The notes below the pieces were generated by a model. That model was given only the letters and a program-made list of their open reading frames with translations, was not told where the DNA came from and ran no database searches. Positions 8,776 to 17,553 of a DNA stretch of 34,220 nt are shown here, one piece after another; the first letter of the stretch is position 1, and each line of letters begins with the position of its first letter. The DNA comes from Campylobacteraceae bacterium (GTDB lineage Bacteria; Campylobacterota; Campylobacteria; Campylobacterales; Sulfurovaceae): contig JALVTH010000039.1 of NCBI GenBank assembly GCA_027036015.1, positions 1 to 34,220 on the forward strand. The letters are read 5' to 3'. A program made the translations under genes and the position numbers.

Positions 8776-8864
8776 ATAGATTATAAATTTTACTTCCTTA
8801 TAATCTAATAAAGCAAAGATAGATTTTATATAAGTTTTATAGATTAGTGGGATAATCTATAAAA
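8776..8864. promoter_or_regulatory. Cluster of four ATAGATTA / TAATCTAT half-sites between divergent genes
   Basis: Half-sites lie at 8776-8783 (+), 8801-8807 (-), 8839-8846 (+) and 8853-8860 (-). The second pair is part of a perfect 12-base inverted repeat (8835-8846 and 8853-8864) with a 6-base spacer. Two inverted pairs of the same word in the intergenic region of divergent genes look like binding sites for a dimeric regulator. They could instead form a transcript hairpin. Confidence 0.5.
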
Positions 8865-8878
8865 ATGCTTTAGCATTT
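8863..8878. repeat. Short perfect hairpin (7-base arms)
   Basis: AAATGCT (8863-8869) and AGCATTT (8872-8878) pair perfectly. The hairpin directly abuts the operator-like repeat and lies in the probable leader of the giant lipoprotein gene. Confidence 0.4.
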
Positions 8879-8930
8879 AATAATTATTGTCATAAAATTG
8901 TTTAAAATTGAAATTTTAGGGGGAAATTTA

Positions 8931-11900
8931 ATGTTTCGTATTTTTAAAATCTTTTTAACTGGAATCTTTTTAGTAATTTTAACAGCTTGCGGTGGGAGCA
9001 GTGGTAATGGAACATCACATAAAAATCCAGTGACTAAATTGGATAAAGAAGCACCTTATGTTCCTAAAATAGTCTCTGTTTCTTCTTTAGGTAGCGATTC
9101 AATACATATACAGTGGTTGCCTGTATCGGATAATATTACACCAGATGACAAAATTAAGTATAAAATATATGCTTCTACAACTAAAAATATTATTCCCAAC
9201 TCTGCTAATCTTAAAAAAGAATTAATAGCTACTGATGATGCAAATATTACAGGACTTAAGTCTAATACAATGTATTATATAAGAGTTGTAGCAGAAGATG
9301 AAAACAATAACACTGCTTGGAGTGAAATAGAGACTATAAAAACAAACTCTATTGATACACAAATCTCTAGTAATAAAATAGCAGAAACTAATAAAACTAT
9401 TAATTCTAATGAAACAGAAGTGGATAAAAATACTACTCAGGGTGAAATTATATTTAATGCAGACCCAAATAAAGGTTTCTTAAAAAAAGTAGAAAAAATA
9501 GAAACTAAAAATGGTAAGAAAATAGCAATTCTCAAAGATGCTACTATAGAAGATGTATATAAAAAATATGAATATAATACAAAAATAAAGCTAATCGATC
9601 CTACACATACTGTAACTACAAATAATCCAAGCAATTCACATAATAAGTTTTCTAAACTAATGAAAATAAGTTTAGGTAATAATGTTAAGTATAGCCGTGT
9701 TTGGAAAAATGGAATGATTATTACAGAAAATAAAACTGACGCGAGAGTTATTAGTAGCCCTAGTAAAAGAGCAAAACAAATTGGCTACACATACTCTAAT
9801 GATACTAAAACAGTATCAAATGATTTAGGGGAAATATCTATACCTACAAAAAACATTGTAGAGGCTGGACATGAAATTGAAATTCCTATAAAATTTAGCC
9901 AAAATTTAGATTATGAATTGAAAGTAGAAAATGATGATTATAATAACAAATGCTATGTGTATAGATGTAAAAATATAAATCCTTCTGAAGTAAAAATAGA
10001 TTCTGTAAAAATTAGTAAATTTATAAATGCAAATAATAGAAGTAGTAAACCTAGAATAAAGCTAAAGAACGGCAAATATTATTTGGTCTGGAAACCTGCA
10101 AATAGCGATGCTTCAGATGAACCGCATGAGTTTACACTTTCTGTGATTTTAGCACCTTATTATGGGCAACAAAAAATTGAGGTATATAATGAAAATATTT
10201 CTATAAAAGGGAAAATATATGTTTCTAAAGGAAAAGTAGAGCCAAGTAAAAACAAAGTTCAAAATGTAACTTTCAGTTCAAGTGCAGGATTTAAGGTAAA
10301 AAATACTTTTACAATGGGATTTGAACCTACTATATATTTATCTGAAAAGTTTGAGGATATAAAAAAAGAAGGCAATAGTAAGGATATTAAAGTTACTGGA
10401 AGTATTGTATTGAATCAAACATTAAATATAAATGCTTATGCAAATACTTCACTGGAGCAAACTAAAAATATTTGGAGTAGAGGTTTTGTAAAAGTTGTAT
10501 TTGTCGGAGAGGTTCCAGTTTTATTAAAAGGAACAATGGCAGTAGATATAAAATTTGAGGGTAGTGCAAGTGCAAATATAGATATTGTAGAGAAATTTAT
10601 AAATAAATTTGATTTAACATTAGGTTTTAATATTAATCATACAAAAGATGGTAAATACAAAATAACACCTATTAAAGAGTTTAATAAAAGTTATTCTTTA
10701 ACTATAGATGGAAAAGCAGAAGGAAAGTTATCAGCTAAAATTACTATAATTCCAGATTTAAAATTAAAAGTTTATGAATTAGTTGCTACAAGAGTTAGAT
10801 TGCTACCTTATATGTATGGTGATGTTGATATAGATGGCTTCTTTAATTATAGAAATAGTAGTAACGAAAATAGTTCATTTGATGCAGATTATAAATTTAA
10901 TAATATAGAAGCAGGTGTAGGTGCAGATTTAAGTTTATTTATAGGTCGTGGCTGGGGCAGAACATGGGTTGATGATTGGATTCAATTAACATATCCCGAA
11001 AATGCAGAAGTAGATGATGTATCTACACATAAAATTTTTCATATAGTAAAACAGACACCATTAATTAAATTACCGACATTAAGTAGTAGTTATGATATAT
11101 CAAAATTGCCTCCTAAAAATATTGATAACAGAGCAATTTGGATAAAAGGAAATTATAGTAATGAAAGTGGAGTAATAGAGACTTCTAAATTTAAGTCTTG
11201 GGATAAAGCAAAAATTGTAAATAACGAGAATCTAGATGCCCAAATTATAAAAAGTAATACTGATGGCGGATATTGGTTAATCCCTGGGAAAGAGGGAGAG
11301 TATAATATAAGATTAATAGGTCATTCTAAATTAGGAAGATGGGCAAGACAATATACAACAGTAACTTTTGCATTGAACGATGATAATAACAATGGCATAT
11401 TAGATTATTGGGAAAATAGGTATCCTAAACCTGCTAATATGCCTGAAGAGTTATACTTAAAAGCTTTTCAAAATGGTGAAGATCCAAAAACTATAAAAAT
11501 AGAAGATCCTGCAAAAGAAGATGATAATCAAAACCATAAACCTAATATAGATATTAAAGTATCTAAACATTTAGTTTATGAAGGAGAAGAAGTTACATTA
11601 GATGCATCTAATAGTAGTGATAAAGATGGCGATAATTTAACATTTGAGTGGAGTGATGCCGAATATTGGTTAGGAAATAAACCGATTATAAAAAAGAAGT
11701 TTAAAAAAGGTGTTCATAAAATTAAATTAGTTGTATCTGATGGTAAAGATAAATCTAGCAAAACAGTTGTTGTTTTAGTAAAAAGAAAAATAAAAGAAAA
11801 TACTAATAAAGCAATTGTAGATGGTGTTAGTCCAACTGTTGCTTACGAAGATAAACCAACAGTGTTTACTATTACAGGTTCTAATCTGGATAGTAATATA

Positions 11901-14900
11901 AGTGGTTATTTAACTAATAGTAATGATTGTAAAAAAATATCTTCAACAAAAGAGAATATTAAAATTTCTTGCACACCTAAATTAAATGGAAGTAATTCGA
12001 CATATAAAAACTTTATTATTACCAATTATGATGGGGAAAAGTTATATAAGATATATATTAAGAGAAATAATGTAGTAGAATATCAGGGTTCCACTAAGCC
12101 TTATGATACGTGTCACTCTTTCTATGAAAAAGGATGCGAAGCTACTGCTCTGCCTGATAAAAGTTATACAAAAAGCTGGACTTTCAAAAAATCAACAAAT
12201 AAGAAATTTAAAAACTTAAGAGTAGTTGCTATAAATGAAGATCCTAAAGTTGTTGTTCACATTGATAAAGTAGAAGAGAATAAAAATATTATTACTGTAA
12301 CAATGACGTTAACTGTTTCTAAAGATGCTATTGGAATTCATAAAGGAAACTTTAAACTAGTGGATGAGTATGGAGATATTGTTTATAAAGCTACAGGAAG
12401 AAGCTCATATTTTTGGTATATGCTAAATGTTCAGCCAGAATTGCCTAAGACAATAACTTTAAATAAAATAGAAGACGGCGTAGAAGGCGATGTATTTACA
12501 TTTAAAGCTCAATTATCTGATTCTTTAGATAATGCTTATAGCGTAAAATTGAGTCTTGGCGATGGCAGTGGTGGTTGGTTGAAACCGATTGATATGATTG
12601 CAAATAATAATAGAACACTATTCGCATTAGCCAAAAAAATAACTACAGCAGGTGATAGAGTTTATCGTGTAGCTATTTTTAATGGTAACACTAGAATATC
12701 TGATTGGATACAAGGCAGTTATAAAGTTTATGAAAAATCTAAAATTCCTAAAAATGTAAAAGTTAGGGAAAATAATGATGGTTCTGTTACTGTCCAATGG
12801 GATCCTGTAAAAGATGCACCATCTTATACGCTTATGTATTCACTTGATGGTGCATATTATGGTAATTACAAAACAATCAAAAATATTAAAGAAACCTATT
12901 ATACATTTAATAGTGACACTTTTTTAGATAATGAAATAGTTTATTTTTCTGTCGGTGTTACAGGAGGAAAACAATCTGAAAAAGTAAGTATTATTTATAA
13001 AAAAAATAATAATATATATTATAATAATCTTGCAGGTAAAACTTTATATGCTTTAACTAAATATAATATAGTAGAGTTTAATTTTAATAAAGATTTAACC
13101 AGTTTTATTGTTGATTCAAATGAAACGATTACAATAAAAACTAAACTTGACAATAATGGTCTAAAATTATTAGGTAAAAAAAATTATTACTTAATTATCA
13201 AGAAAGTTAATCAAAACTATTTAGATGTAGAATATGATGAGTTAAGCGACAGTGGTGCAATTATTAAAACAGAGAAGAAATTTAAACTATATTTTGACGA
13301 AAAAGATGTTCCTATAATTACTGGTGATTTAGCTAAGATAATTGTAGGTAAAACATTCTATCAGCATTGTAAAGATGATAGCGGCAATGTAGGAATAGAT
13401 AGTATAACTTTCCAAAGAGACGGTAAAATTAAAATAGAAGAACATAATGGAAACACTTTCTATATTGAATACACAATTAACGATAATGTAATTACAACAA
13501 AAGAAAAAGATGATAATGAATATAAAACTCATACATTTGTAAAAGAGACTAATGAATATATACAGTTAAATGAAGAGAATGGAGAAGTTACAAAGCTATA
13601 TAAAACATATCAGGCAGCACAAAATGCACCGGTAGATGATTGCGGCGGGGATGATGGAGAAACAGAATACAATCCTAGAGGAAAAATAACTTACTTGGGA
13701 GCAGATTATCAAATTGTTAAAGCTCATTCTTATATGTCTAATATGGACAACAATGAAGTTCAAATTTTTCTTCAAACAGATAAAAATAATCCTCATGCAA
13801 AAGGAGGATTGCAATTTACTTTAAAGAAAAGTTTTGCAAAAGATAATGAAAGTTTCAAATCTCTTTTACGGAACAAAAAAATATTGTATATAAATAGAAA
13901 CAATATAATAGATTATGGTATTCAGTTTATGGCAAAAAACAACACTCCTACTGGTGTTACTTGGAGAAGTGGTAGCATAAAATTAATATGGCAAAGAGAT
14001 AATATATTTACAATAGAACAAAATGGAGCCTCTTTAGGCATAAAAGATTTTGAAAATAATGCAATAAATATGATTTATTTTACTAAAACTTATATTCAAT
14101 GGACAGATAAAAATTATAAAAATAATGATCCTGAAGAAAAAGTAAGTGGATTGGTTTCTGGGCATGTTGATTTTAGCGATTATGGCTATGTTCCTTCTGA
14201 TGCTTGGGTTGGAATTACACCTTTAAGATTCCAAAATGATGCTTCTGGATGGAATAGGCTTACTTGTAAAATAGATTCAAATGGTAATTTTGGAAATGAA
14301 TGTTACATAGATCATAATGTACAAGGAATGAAGCAAGCACTACAAGATAGAAATGAAAAATTCCAAGTAGTAGTATTCAAAAATACAAAAGAACCTGAAA
14401 AACATGATTGGAATGGTGGCGAAGATGTATATAAATATGTTGGAAGTGAAGAAGATTATGGAAGTTGGAAAAGTATAAAAGTTAATAAAGAAGATTATCA
14501 AGATAGAAGTGATGAAAAAGATACAGATAGTGATTCTAAAAAAGTTTCAGACCTTGTTTCTGGTCATTTTAATTTTGTAGATGAAAATGGTAGCAAAGTA
14601 TCTATCCCATCTAATCTTTGGGTTAGAATTACTCCGCAGGAGTATCAAGTAGAAGGTCACTGGACTGGGGTTAATTGTAAAATAGACAGCAATGGCAACT
14701 TTGGCAATGAATGCTATATACACCGTTCAGAAGAAGAGATGCGTAGTAAATTTAATAGTAATCATAAAGGAACTTATCAGGTAGTAATTTATCAAGAGAC
14801 TACTGGTGATACACATTATAACAGAGAAGAAGAAGGTTTTGCATGTATAAATAACTGCGAGGATGTTCGATACAACGCTTGGAAAAATGCTACTGCGAGA

Positions 14901-15206
14901 GTTTTTAATAACAGTGGAGGACACTCAAGTTCTGATAATACTCCAGTAGATCCAAATTTAACAGTATCTATTAGCTTATCGGGCAATACTTTGACAGCAA
15001 TTTTTAATAAAGATATGGAACATACTTATAGTGTAAGAGGGGTAGGTAACTATCATATATCTAGAAGTTATTGGGTTAATGATAAAATATTTAAGATGGA
15101 TTTTGATTATTATGATAGTAATGTAACCATAAGATTGGAAGCATCAGGTTTTATTACTAAAGAAGGTAAAAGATTATCAGAAGATGTTACTTTTACATTT
15201 CCATAA
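8931..15206 (+). CDS. Giant multidomain surface lipoprotein (about 2,091 aa)
   Basis: The product has a lipoprotein signal peptide ending LTAC, with Cys20 as the lipidation site. Visible domains by residue: fibronectin type III-like (about 41-139); a long beta-rich region (about 150-800) of unrecognised type; a Ca-binding-like loop DDNNNG (about 817); a PKD-like domain (about 871-953) with DASNSSDKDGD; an IPT/TIG-like domain (about 961-1046); a second fibronectin type III domain (about 1272-1359); lipocalin-like strands (about 1368-1560); a tandem pair of about 120-aa modules (from 1737 and 1871); and a C-terminal Ig-like domain (about 2010-2091). An upstream TTG at 8898 is possible, but AGGGGG at 8918-8923 supports ATG 8931. 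This architecture suggests a surface-exposed adhesive or carbohydrate-binding protein. No catalytic motif was recognised. Confidence 0.88.
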   Translation: MFRIFKIFLTGIFLVILTACGGSSGNGTSHKNPVTKLDKEAPYVPKIVSVSSLGSDSIHIQWLPVSDNITPDDKIKYKIYASTTKNIIPNSANLKKELIATDDANITGLKSNTMYYIRVVAEDENNNTAWSEIETIKTNSIDTQISSNKIAETNKTINSNETEVDKNTTQGEIIFNADPNKGFLKKVEKIETKNGKKIAILKDATIEDVYKKYEYNTKIKLIDPTHTVTTNNPSNSHNKFSKLMKISLGNNVKYSRVWKNGMIITENKTDARVISSPSKRAKQIGYTYSNDTKTVSNDLGEISIPTKNIVEAGHEIEIPIKFSQNLDYELKVENDDYNNKCYVYRCKNINPSEVKIDSVKISKFINANNRSSKPRIKLKNGKYYLVWKPANSDASDEPHEFTLSVILAPYYGQQKIEVYNENISIKGKIYVSKGKVEPSKNKVQNVTFSSSAGFKVKNTFTMGFEPTIYLSEKFEDIKKEGNSKDIKVTGSIVLNQTLNINAYANTSLEQTKNIWSRGFVKVVFVGEVPVLLKGTMAVDIKFEGSASANIDIVEKFINKFDLTLGFNINHTKDGKYKITPIKEFNKSYSLTIDGKAEGKLSAKITIIPDLKLKVYELVATRVRLLPYMYGDVDIDGFFNYRNSSNENSSFDADYKFNNIEAGVGADLSLFIGRGWGRTWVDDWIQLTYPENAEVDDVSTHKIFHIVKQTPLIKLPTLSSSYDISKLPPKNIDNRAIWIKGNYSNESGVIETSKFKSWDKAKIVNNENLDAQIIKSNTDGGYWLIPGKEGEYNIRLIGHSKLGRWARQYTTVTFALNDDNNNGILDYWENRYPKPANMPEELYLKAFQNGEDPKTIKIEDPAKEDDNQNHKPNIDIKVSKHLVYEGEEVTLDASNSSDKDGDNLTFEWSDAEYWLGNKPIIKKKFKKGVHKIKLVVSDGKDKSSKTVVVLVKRKIKENTNKAIVDGVSPTVAYEDKPTVFTITGSNLDSNISGYLTNSNDCKKISSTKENIKISCTPKLNGSNSTYKNFIITNYDGEKLYKIYIKRNNVVEYQGSTKPYDTCHSFYEKGCEATALPDKSYTKSWTFKKSTNKKFKNLRVVAINEDPKVVVHIDKVEENKNIITVTMTLTVSKDAIGIHKGNFKLVDEYGDIVYKATGRSSYFWYMLNVQPELPKTITLNKIEDGVEGDVFTFKAQLSDSLDNAYSVKLSLGDGSGGWLKPIDMIANNNRTLFALAKKITTAGDRVYRVAIFNGNTRISDWIQGSYKVYEKSKIPKNVKVRENNDGSVTVQWDPVKDAPSYTLMYSLDGAYYGNYKTIKNIKETYYTFNSDTFLDNEIVYFSVGVTGGKQSEKVSIIYKKNNNIYYNNLAGKTLYALTKYNIVEFNFNKDLTSFIVDSNETITIKTKLDNNGLKLLGKKNYYLIIKKVNQNYLDVEYDELSDSGAIIKTEKKFKLYFDEKDVPIITGDLAKIIVGKTFYQHCKDDSGNVGIDSITFQRDGKIKIEEHNGNTFYIEYTINDNVITTKEKDDNEYKTHTFVKETNEYIQLNEENGEVTKLYKTYQAAQNAPVDDCGGDDGETEYNPRGKITYLGADYQIVKAHSYMSNMDNNEVQIFLQTDKNNPHAKGGLQFTLKKSFAKDNESFKSLLRNKKILYINRNNIIDYGIQFMAKNNTPTGVTWRSGSIKLIWQRDNIFTIEQNGASLGIKDFENNAINMIYFTKTYIQWTDKNYKNNDPEEKVSGLVSGHVDFSDYGYVPSDAWVGITPLRFQNDASGWNRLTCKIDSNGNFGNECYIDHNVQGMKQALQDRNEKFQVVVFKNTKEPEKHDWNGGEDVYKYVGSEEDYGSWKSIKVNKEDYQDRSDEKDTDSDSKKVSDLVSGHFNFVDENGSKVSIPSNLWVRITPQEYQVEGHWTGVNCKIDSNGNFGNECYIHRSEEEMRSKFNSNHKGTYQVVIYQETTGDTHYNREEEGFACINNCEDVRYNAWKNATARVFNNSGGHSSSDNTPVDPNLTVSISLSGNTLTAIFNKDMEHTYSVRGVGNYHISRSYWVNDKIFKMDFDYYDSNVTIRLEASGFITKEGKRLSEDVTFTFP
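14139..14924 (+). repeat. Tandem protein module encoded in the giant lipoprotein
   Basis: Two copies begin at 14139 (residue 1737) and 14541 (residue 1871). Both open with KVS-x-LVSGH and share the identical 15-residue stretch CKIDSNGNFGNECYI. Both then carry a QVV-strand and end near a Trp-Lys (SWKS / AWKN) segment. The nucleotide sequences differ at many third positions, so the duplication is not recent. Confidence 0.85.
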
Positions 15207-15221
15207 AAAATTGAGGAGCAA

Positions 15222-15278
15222 ATGATAAGAATAACTTCCCTTCATCCCAAAGTTCCAGCTTTGGGATGCATTTATTAA
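15222..15278 (+). CDS. Possible 18-codon small ORF overlapping a hairpin
   Basis: ATG 15222 has a GAGGAG site 4 bases upstream and opens an 18-residue frame (MIRITSLHPKVPALGCIY) that runs through the hairpin at 15243-15268. The strong ribosome-binding site is the only support. It may be a chance frame downstream of the lipoprotein stop, or a small translated peptide. Confidence 0.2.
   Translation: MIRITSLHPKVPALGCIY
15243..15268 (+). terminator. Hairpin terminator of the giant lipoprotein gene
   Basis: A perfect 10-base stem (CATCCCAAAG / CTTTGGGATG) with a 6-base loop lies 36 bases after the stop codon. The T tract after it is weak (CATTTATT), so termination is likely but perhaps not efficient. 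Confidence 0.6.
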
Positions 15279-15397
15279 GTTTTCATTAAGATGATGATAA
15301 CAAGAGAAAAGTATTTGCATAGAATCTATATTAATTTATATAGTTTCTGTGGAGATACTAAAATGTATCTACCAAAATTATTTAGTAGGAGATGAAA

Positions 15398-15646
15398 ATG
15401 AAAAAAGTTTTAGCATTTGCAGTAGTATTTGGAACATTGACACTTTTTGCTGGTGTTAGTAAAATTGTAAGTAATGGGAATATCAGCGGTGTGCCTTCGT
15501 GGCAAGTAACTTGTAGTTCAGGTTCCACTCATATTATTTATAAAAAAAATGGAACTTGGTATCATGGCTCATTAGGCCACATGGGACATAAATATGACTC
15601 TTGGTCAAAAGAAGAAGTAGCAAATTATGTGTGTGATAACTTGTAA
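15398..15646 (+). CDS. Small secreted protein with a predicted disulfide (82 aa)
   Basis: The product has a clear signal peptide (MKKVLAFAVVFGTLTLFAG, cleavage near residue 18 or 19). The mature part of about 63 aa holds two cysteines, one in QVTCSSG and one in YVCDNL, that could pair in the periplasm. It is rich in Trp, Gly and His (SWQVTC, GTWYHGSLGHMGHKYDSW). The function is unknown. ATG 15392 is in frame, but it touches the AGGAG site (15387-15391) with no spacing; ATG 15398, 6 bases away, is the better start. It follows the giant lipoprotein after a hairpin terminator and is itself followed by one, so it is probably transcribed on its own. Both neighbours are also exported. Confidence 0.75.
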   Translation: MKKVLAFAVVFGTLTLFAGVSKIVSNGNISGVPSWQVTCSSGSTHIIYKKNGTWYHGSLGHMGHKYDSWSKEEVANYVCDNL

Positions 15647-15682
15647 TTGTTGCTAAATAACATTTTATATATAGTAAAATTT

Positions 15683-15724
15683 AAAATGGGCTTCAGCTAA
15701 TATTTAGGAATTGAAGTCCATTTT
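15683..15724. terminator. Hairpin terminator after the small secreted protein
   Basis: Arms 15683-15695 and 15712-15724 pair over 13 bases with one G-T wobble, with A4 before and T4 after. It is symmetrical and could act in both directions. Confidence 0.65.
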
Positions 15725-15744
15725 ATGATACTAATATTTATTAC

Positions 15745-15779
15745 CACTAAATTGGATATATAGATTTATACAATTAGTG
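15745..15779. repeat. Imperfect inverted repeat upstream of the 288-aa lipoprotein gene
   Basis: CACTAA...TTG...ATA at 15745-15760 mirrors TATACAATTAGTG at 15767-15779 with two interruptions. It lies about 65 bases upstream of the next ATG and could be an operator or a weak hairpin. Confidence 0.3.
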
Positions 15780-15843
15780 CTTAATAACAAAAAAATTATT
15801 TTAACTAAGTTTCAAACTATCTATATGAACTTAGGAGTAAAAA

Positions 15844-16710
15844 ATGAGAAATTCAATTCTATTAATTATAAGTTCATTATTCATTTTTAATGGTTGTTTG
15901 CAAGAAAACTTTCAGAATGGTTATTTACAAGCTTCAACTAAAAATAAACTTGAAAAACTGGATTATAAAGAGTGGCGTAATTTACTTTCAGGTAATACAG
16001 TAATACTAAATAGGGGTTCAAATAAAATTATTTGGCTCCTAAGTGAAAAAAGCTCTAATTTTCATGATGATGCAATAGAGATTAATGTAAACAAAAAAAC
16101 TGTTATAGATACTGTATGGGGAAAATGTGCCGGTTATGATTCTTATCTTTGTCTTGGGAGTGCTCATGGACCATTAAAAAATTTTTCAAATTACTATTTT
16201 GTAAACTCTGATAAAACAAAATTTTATTTTATTAATGATAATCAAAGATATGTTTTTCATATAATCAAAGGATGGCCTAAAAAATATATTCAATTAAGCA
16301 AGTCTCCAGACTATAAACATATAAAAAATAAACAAGAAGGTCTGGGAGGTATATTAGTAAATATAATAGCAAATACTTTAAGAAATATCAAACAAGATAA
16401 TTATACAAATTCACATAAAAATATCCACATTTGTAAACCACCTCTTCCTGCACCGTATGAAACTACTGAATGTAATAATGCACAAACTTCAAGTGGTAAA
16501 CTTGCTACAATTAAATTGAGACGAGCAGGTAAAAGTATAATAGATGGTAAAGCTAATTGCTTTGATTTATATATTTATACTTCAAATGGCTTTGGCAGTG
16601 GCAATACTTGTGATGGAATTAATGGAAATTGGTCAATAATAGTTAATGGACAAACTAGAGCAATAAGTGGATTTGATAATGCTATTACTTGGGTTTTAGA
16701 AAAATTATAA
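15844..16710 (+). CDS. Unrecognised lipoprotein (288 aa)
   Basis: An AGGAG site lies 7 bases before the ATG. The N-terminus is a lipoprotein signal (MRNSILLIISSLFIFNGC) with Cys18 as the probable lipidated residue, so it is membrane-anchored outside the cytoplasm. The mature protein has several cysteines (WGKCAGYDSYLCLG, HICKPPLP, TECNN, ANCFDLY, NTCDG), which suggests disulfides. The C-terminal 70 residues are beta-rich and Gly/Asn-rich and end with a Trp-containing helix (AITWVLEKL). I see no enzyme motif and do not recognise the family. It is flanked by the small secreted protein and the transposase unit. Together with the giant lipoprotein, three exported proteins lie in a row on this strand. 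Confidence 0.7.
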   Translation: MRNSILLIISSLFIFNGCLQENFQNGYLQASTKNKLEKLDYKEWRNLLSGNTVILNRGSNKIIWLLSEKSSNFHDDAIEINVNKKTVIDTVWGKCAGYDSYLCLGSAHGPLKNFSNYYFVNSDKTKFYFINDNQRYVFHIIKGWPKKYIQLSKSPDYKHIKNKQEGLGGILVNIIANTLRNIKQDNYTNSHKNIHICKPPLPAPYETTECNNAQTSSGKLATIKLRRAGKSIIDGKANCFDLYIYTSNGFGSGNTCDGINGNWSIIVNGQTRAISGFDNAITWVLEKL

Positions 16711-16735
16711 GTTTCAAATAGGGATTTTAATATAA

Positions 16736-16757
16736 GTCAGGCGTTGAAAATTTACTT
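16736..16757 (+). repeat. Left 22-bp inverted repeat of the transposase unit
   Basis: It starts GTCAGGCGTTGAAAATTTAC and is the exact reverse complement of 17548-17569. It lies 34 bases upstream of the transposase ATG. Confidence 0.9.
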
Positions 16758-16763
16758 TTTTAT

Positions 16764-16771
16764 GTTATAAT
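16764..16771 (+). promoter_or_regulatory. Candidate -10 of the transposase gene
   Basis: The bases read TGTTATAAT-like (TATAAT 16766-16771) inside the element, just after the left repeat and about 20 bases before the ATG. The resulting leader would be very short, with the ribosome-binding site at 16777-16783. Confidence 0.35.
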
Positions 16772-16791
16772 TGTTAAAAAAGGATTTTTCA

Positions 16792-17553
16792 ATGCCAAGA
16801 AAGCCTCGTATAGAGTTGGCTGGGTTTCATCATGTTATTAACCGCGGGGTAAATGGAAATAACATTTTTAAAGAAGCCAGTGATTATGATACTTTTTTGA
16901 AAATTGTTTGTAAAGCTTGTAGGCAGTATCAAGTTGTTTTGCACGATTACTGTTTGATGGGCAACCATTTTCATCTTTTGGTTGAAACAAAATTAAGAAA
17001 TCTTTCTCTTTTTATGAAACATATAAACTCTAACTATGCAATTTTTGCCAATAAAAAATATAACCGTTCGGGGCATTTTTGGCAAGGGAGGTTTTATTCC
17101 CGTTATGTTGCCAGTGAAAATTACTACTATACTTTAATACGATATATTGAACAAAATCCAATAACTGCAGGAGTAGCAAAAAAAGTTGGAGAATATCCAT
17201 ATACACTAGCTTCGGTAATTATAAACAAAAAAACTCCCGCCCCTTGCACAATAGAATCTAAACTGTTAAAAGAGTTAAAATATGAAAATATTCAAGAGAT
17301 AATTGGTGCTAAACTAAGAGATGATGAGTTGGATTTTTTAGAAGAGCTTAAAAAACAAAAAAGTGTAACTGTTAATAAAACAAATAAATTAGCTTTTAGT
17401 AAAACTTTAAAAGAGCATTTTCAAAACCAAGATAGAGATAAAGCAATAATCTCTGCATTAAAGGATGGATATACTCAAGCCCAGATTGCAAAATATCTTA
17501 ATGTTTCGAGGTCTTTGGTTTGTAAGATTGTTAAAAAGATGCAAGAGAAGTAA
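16792..17553 (+). CDS. REP-associated tyrosine transposase-like protein (Y1/HUH transposase)
   Basis: The 253-aa protein belongs to the Y1_Tnp (IS200/RAYT) family of HUH single-strand transposases. It has the opening MPRKPRIELAGFHHVINRGVN-type strand, the metal-binding HxH as His59 and His61 in GNHFHLLVE, and the catalytic tyrosine in RYIEQNP (Tyr118). A C-terminal extension carries a helix-turn-helix (about 222-250, QIAKYLNVSRSLVCKI), common in RAYTs. An in-frame TTG at 16771 is upstream, but AAAAAGGA (16777-16783) points to ATG 16792. All catalytic residues are present and the frame is open, so it could be active. Its stop codon lies within the right inverted repeat. Confidence 0.9.
   Translation: MPRKPRIELAGFHHVINRGVNGNNIFKEASDYDTFLKIVCKACRQYQVVLHDYCLMGNHFHLLVETKLRNLSLFMKHINSNYAIFANKKYNRSGHFWQGRFYSRYVASENYYYTLIRYIEQNPITAGVAKKVGEYPYTLASVIINKKTPAPCTIESKLLKELKYENIQEIIGAKLRDDELDFLEELKKQKSVTVNKTNKLAFSKTLKEHFQNQDRDKAIISALKDGYTQAQIAKYLNVSRSLVCKIVKKMQEK

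Noticed and set aside
8898-8930. Upstream TTG start for the giant lipoprotein
   Set aside because: It would put eleven residues before the lipoprotein signal, and the strong AGGGGG site points to ATG 8931.
13329-14924. Minus-strand open frames inside the giant lipoprotein
   Set aside because: They are antisense shadows of an AT-rich gene, without ribosome-binding sites.
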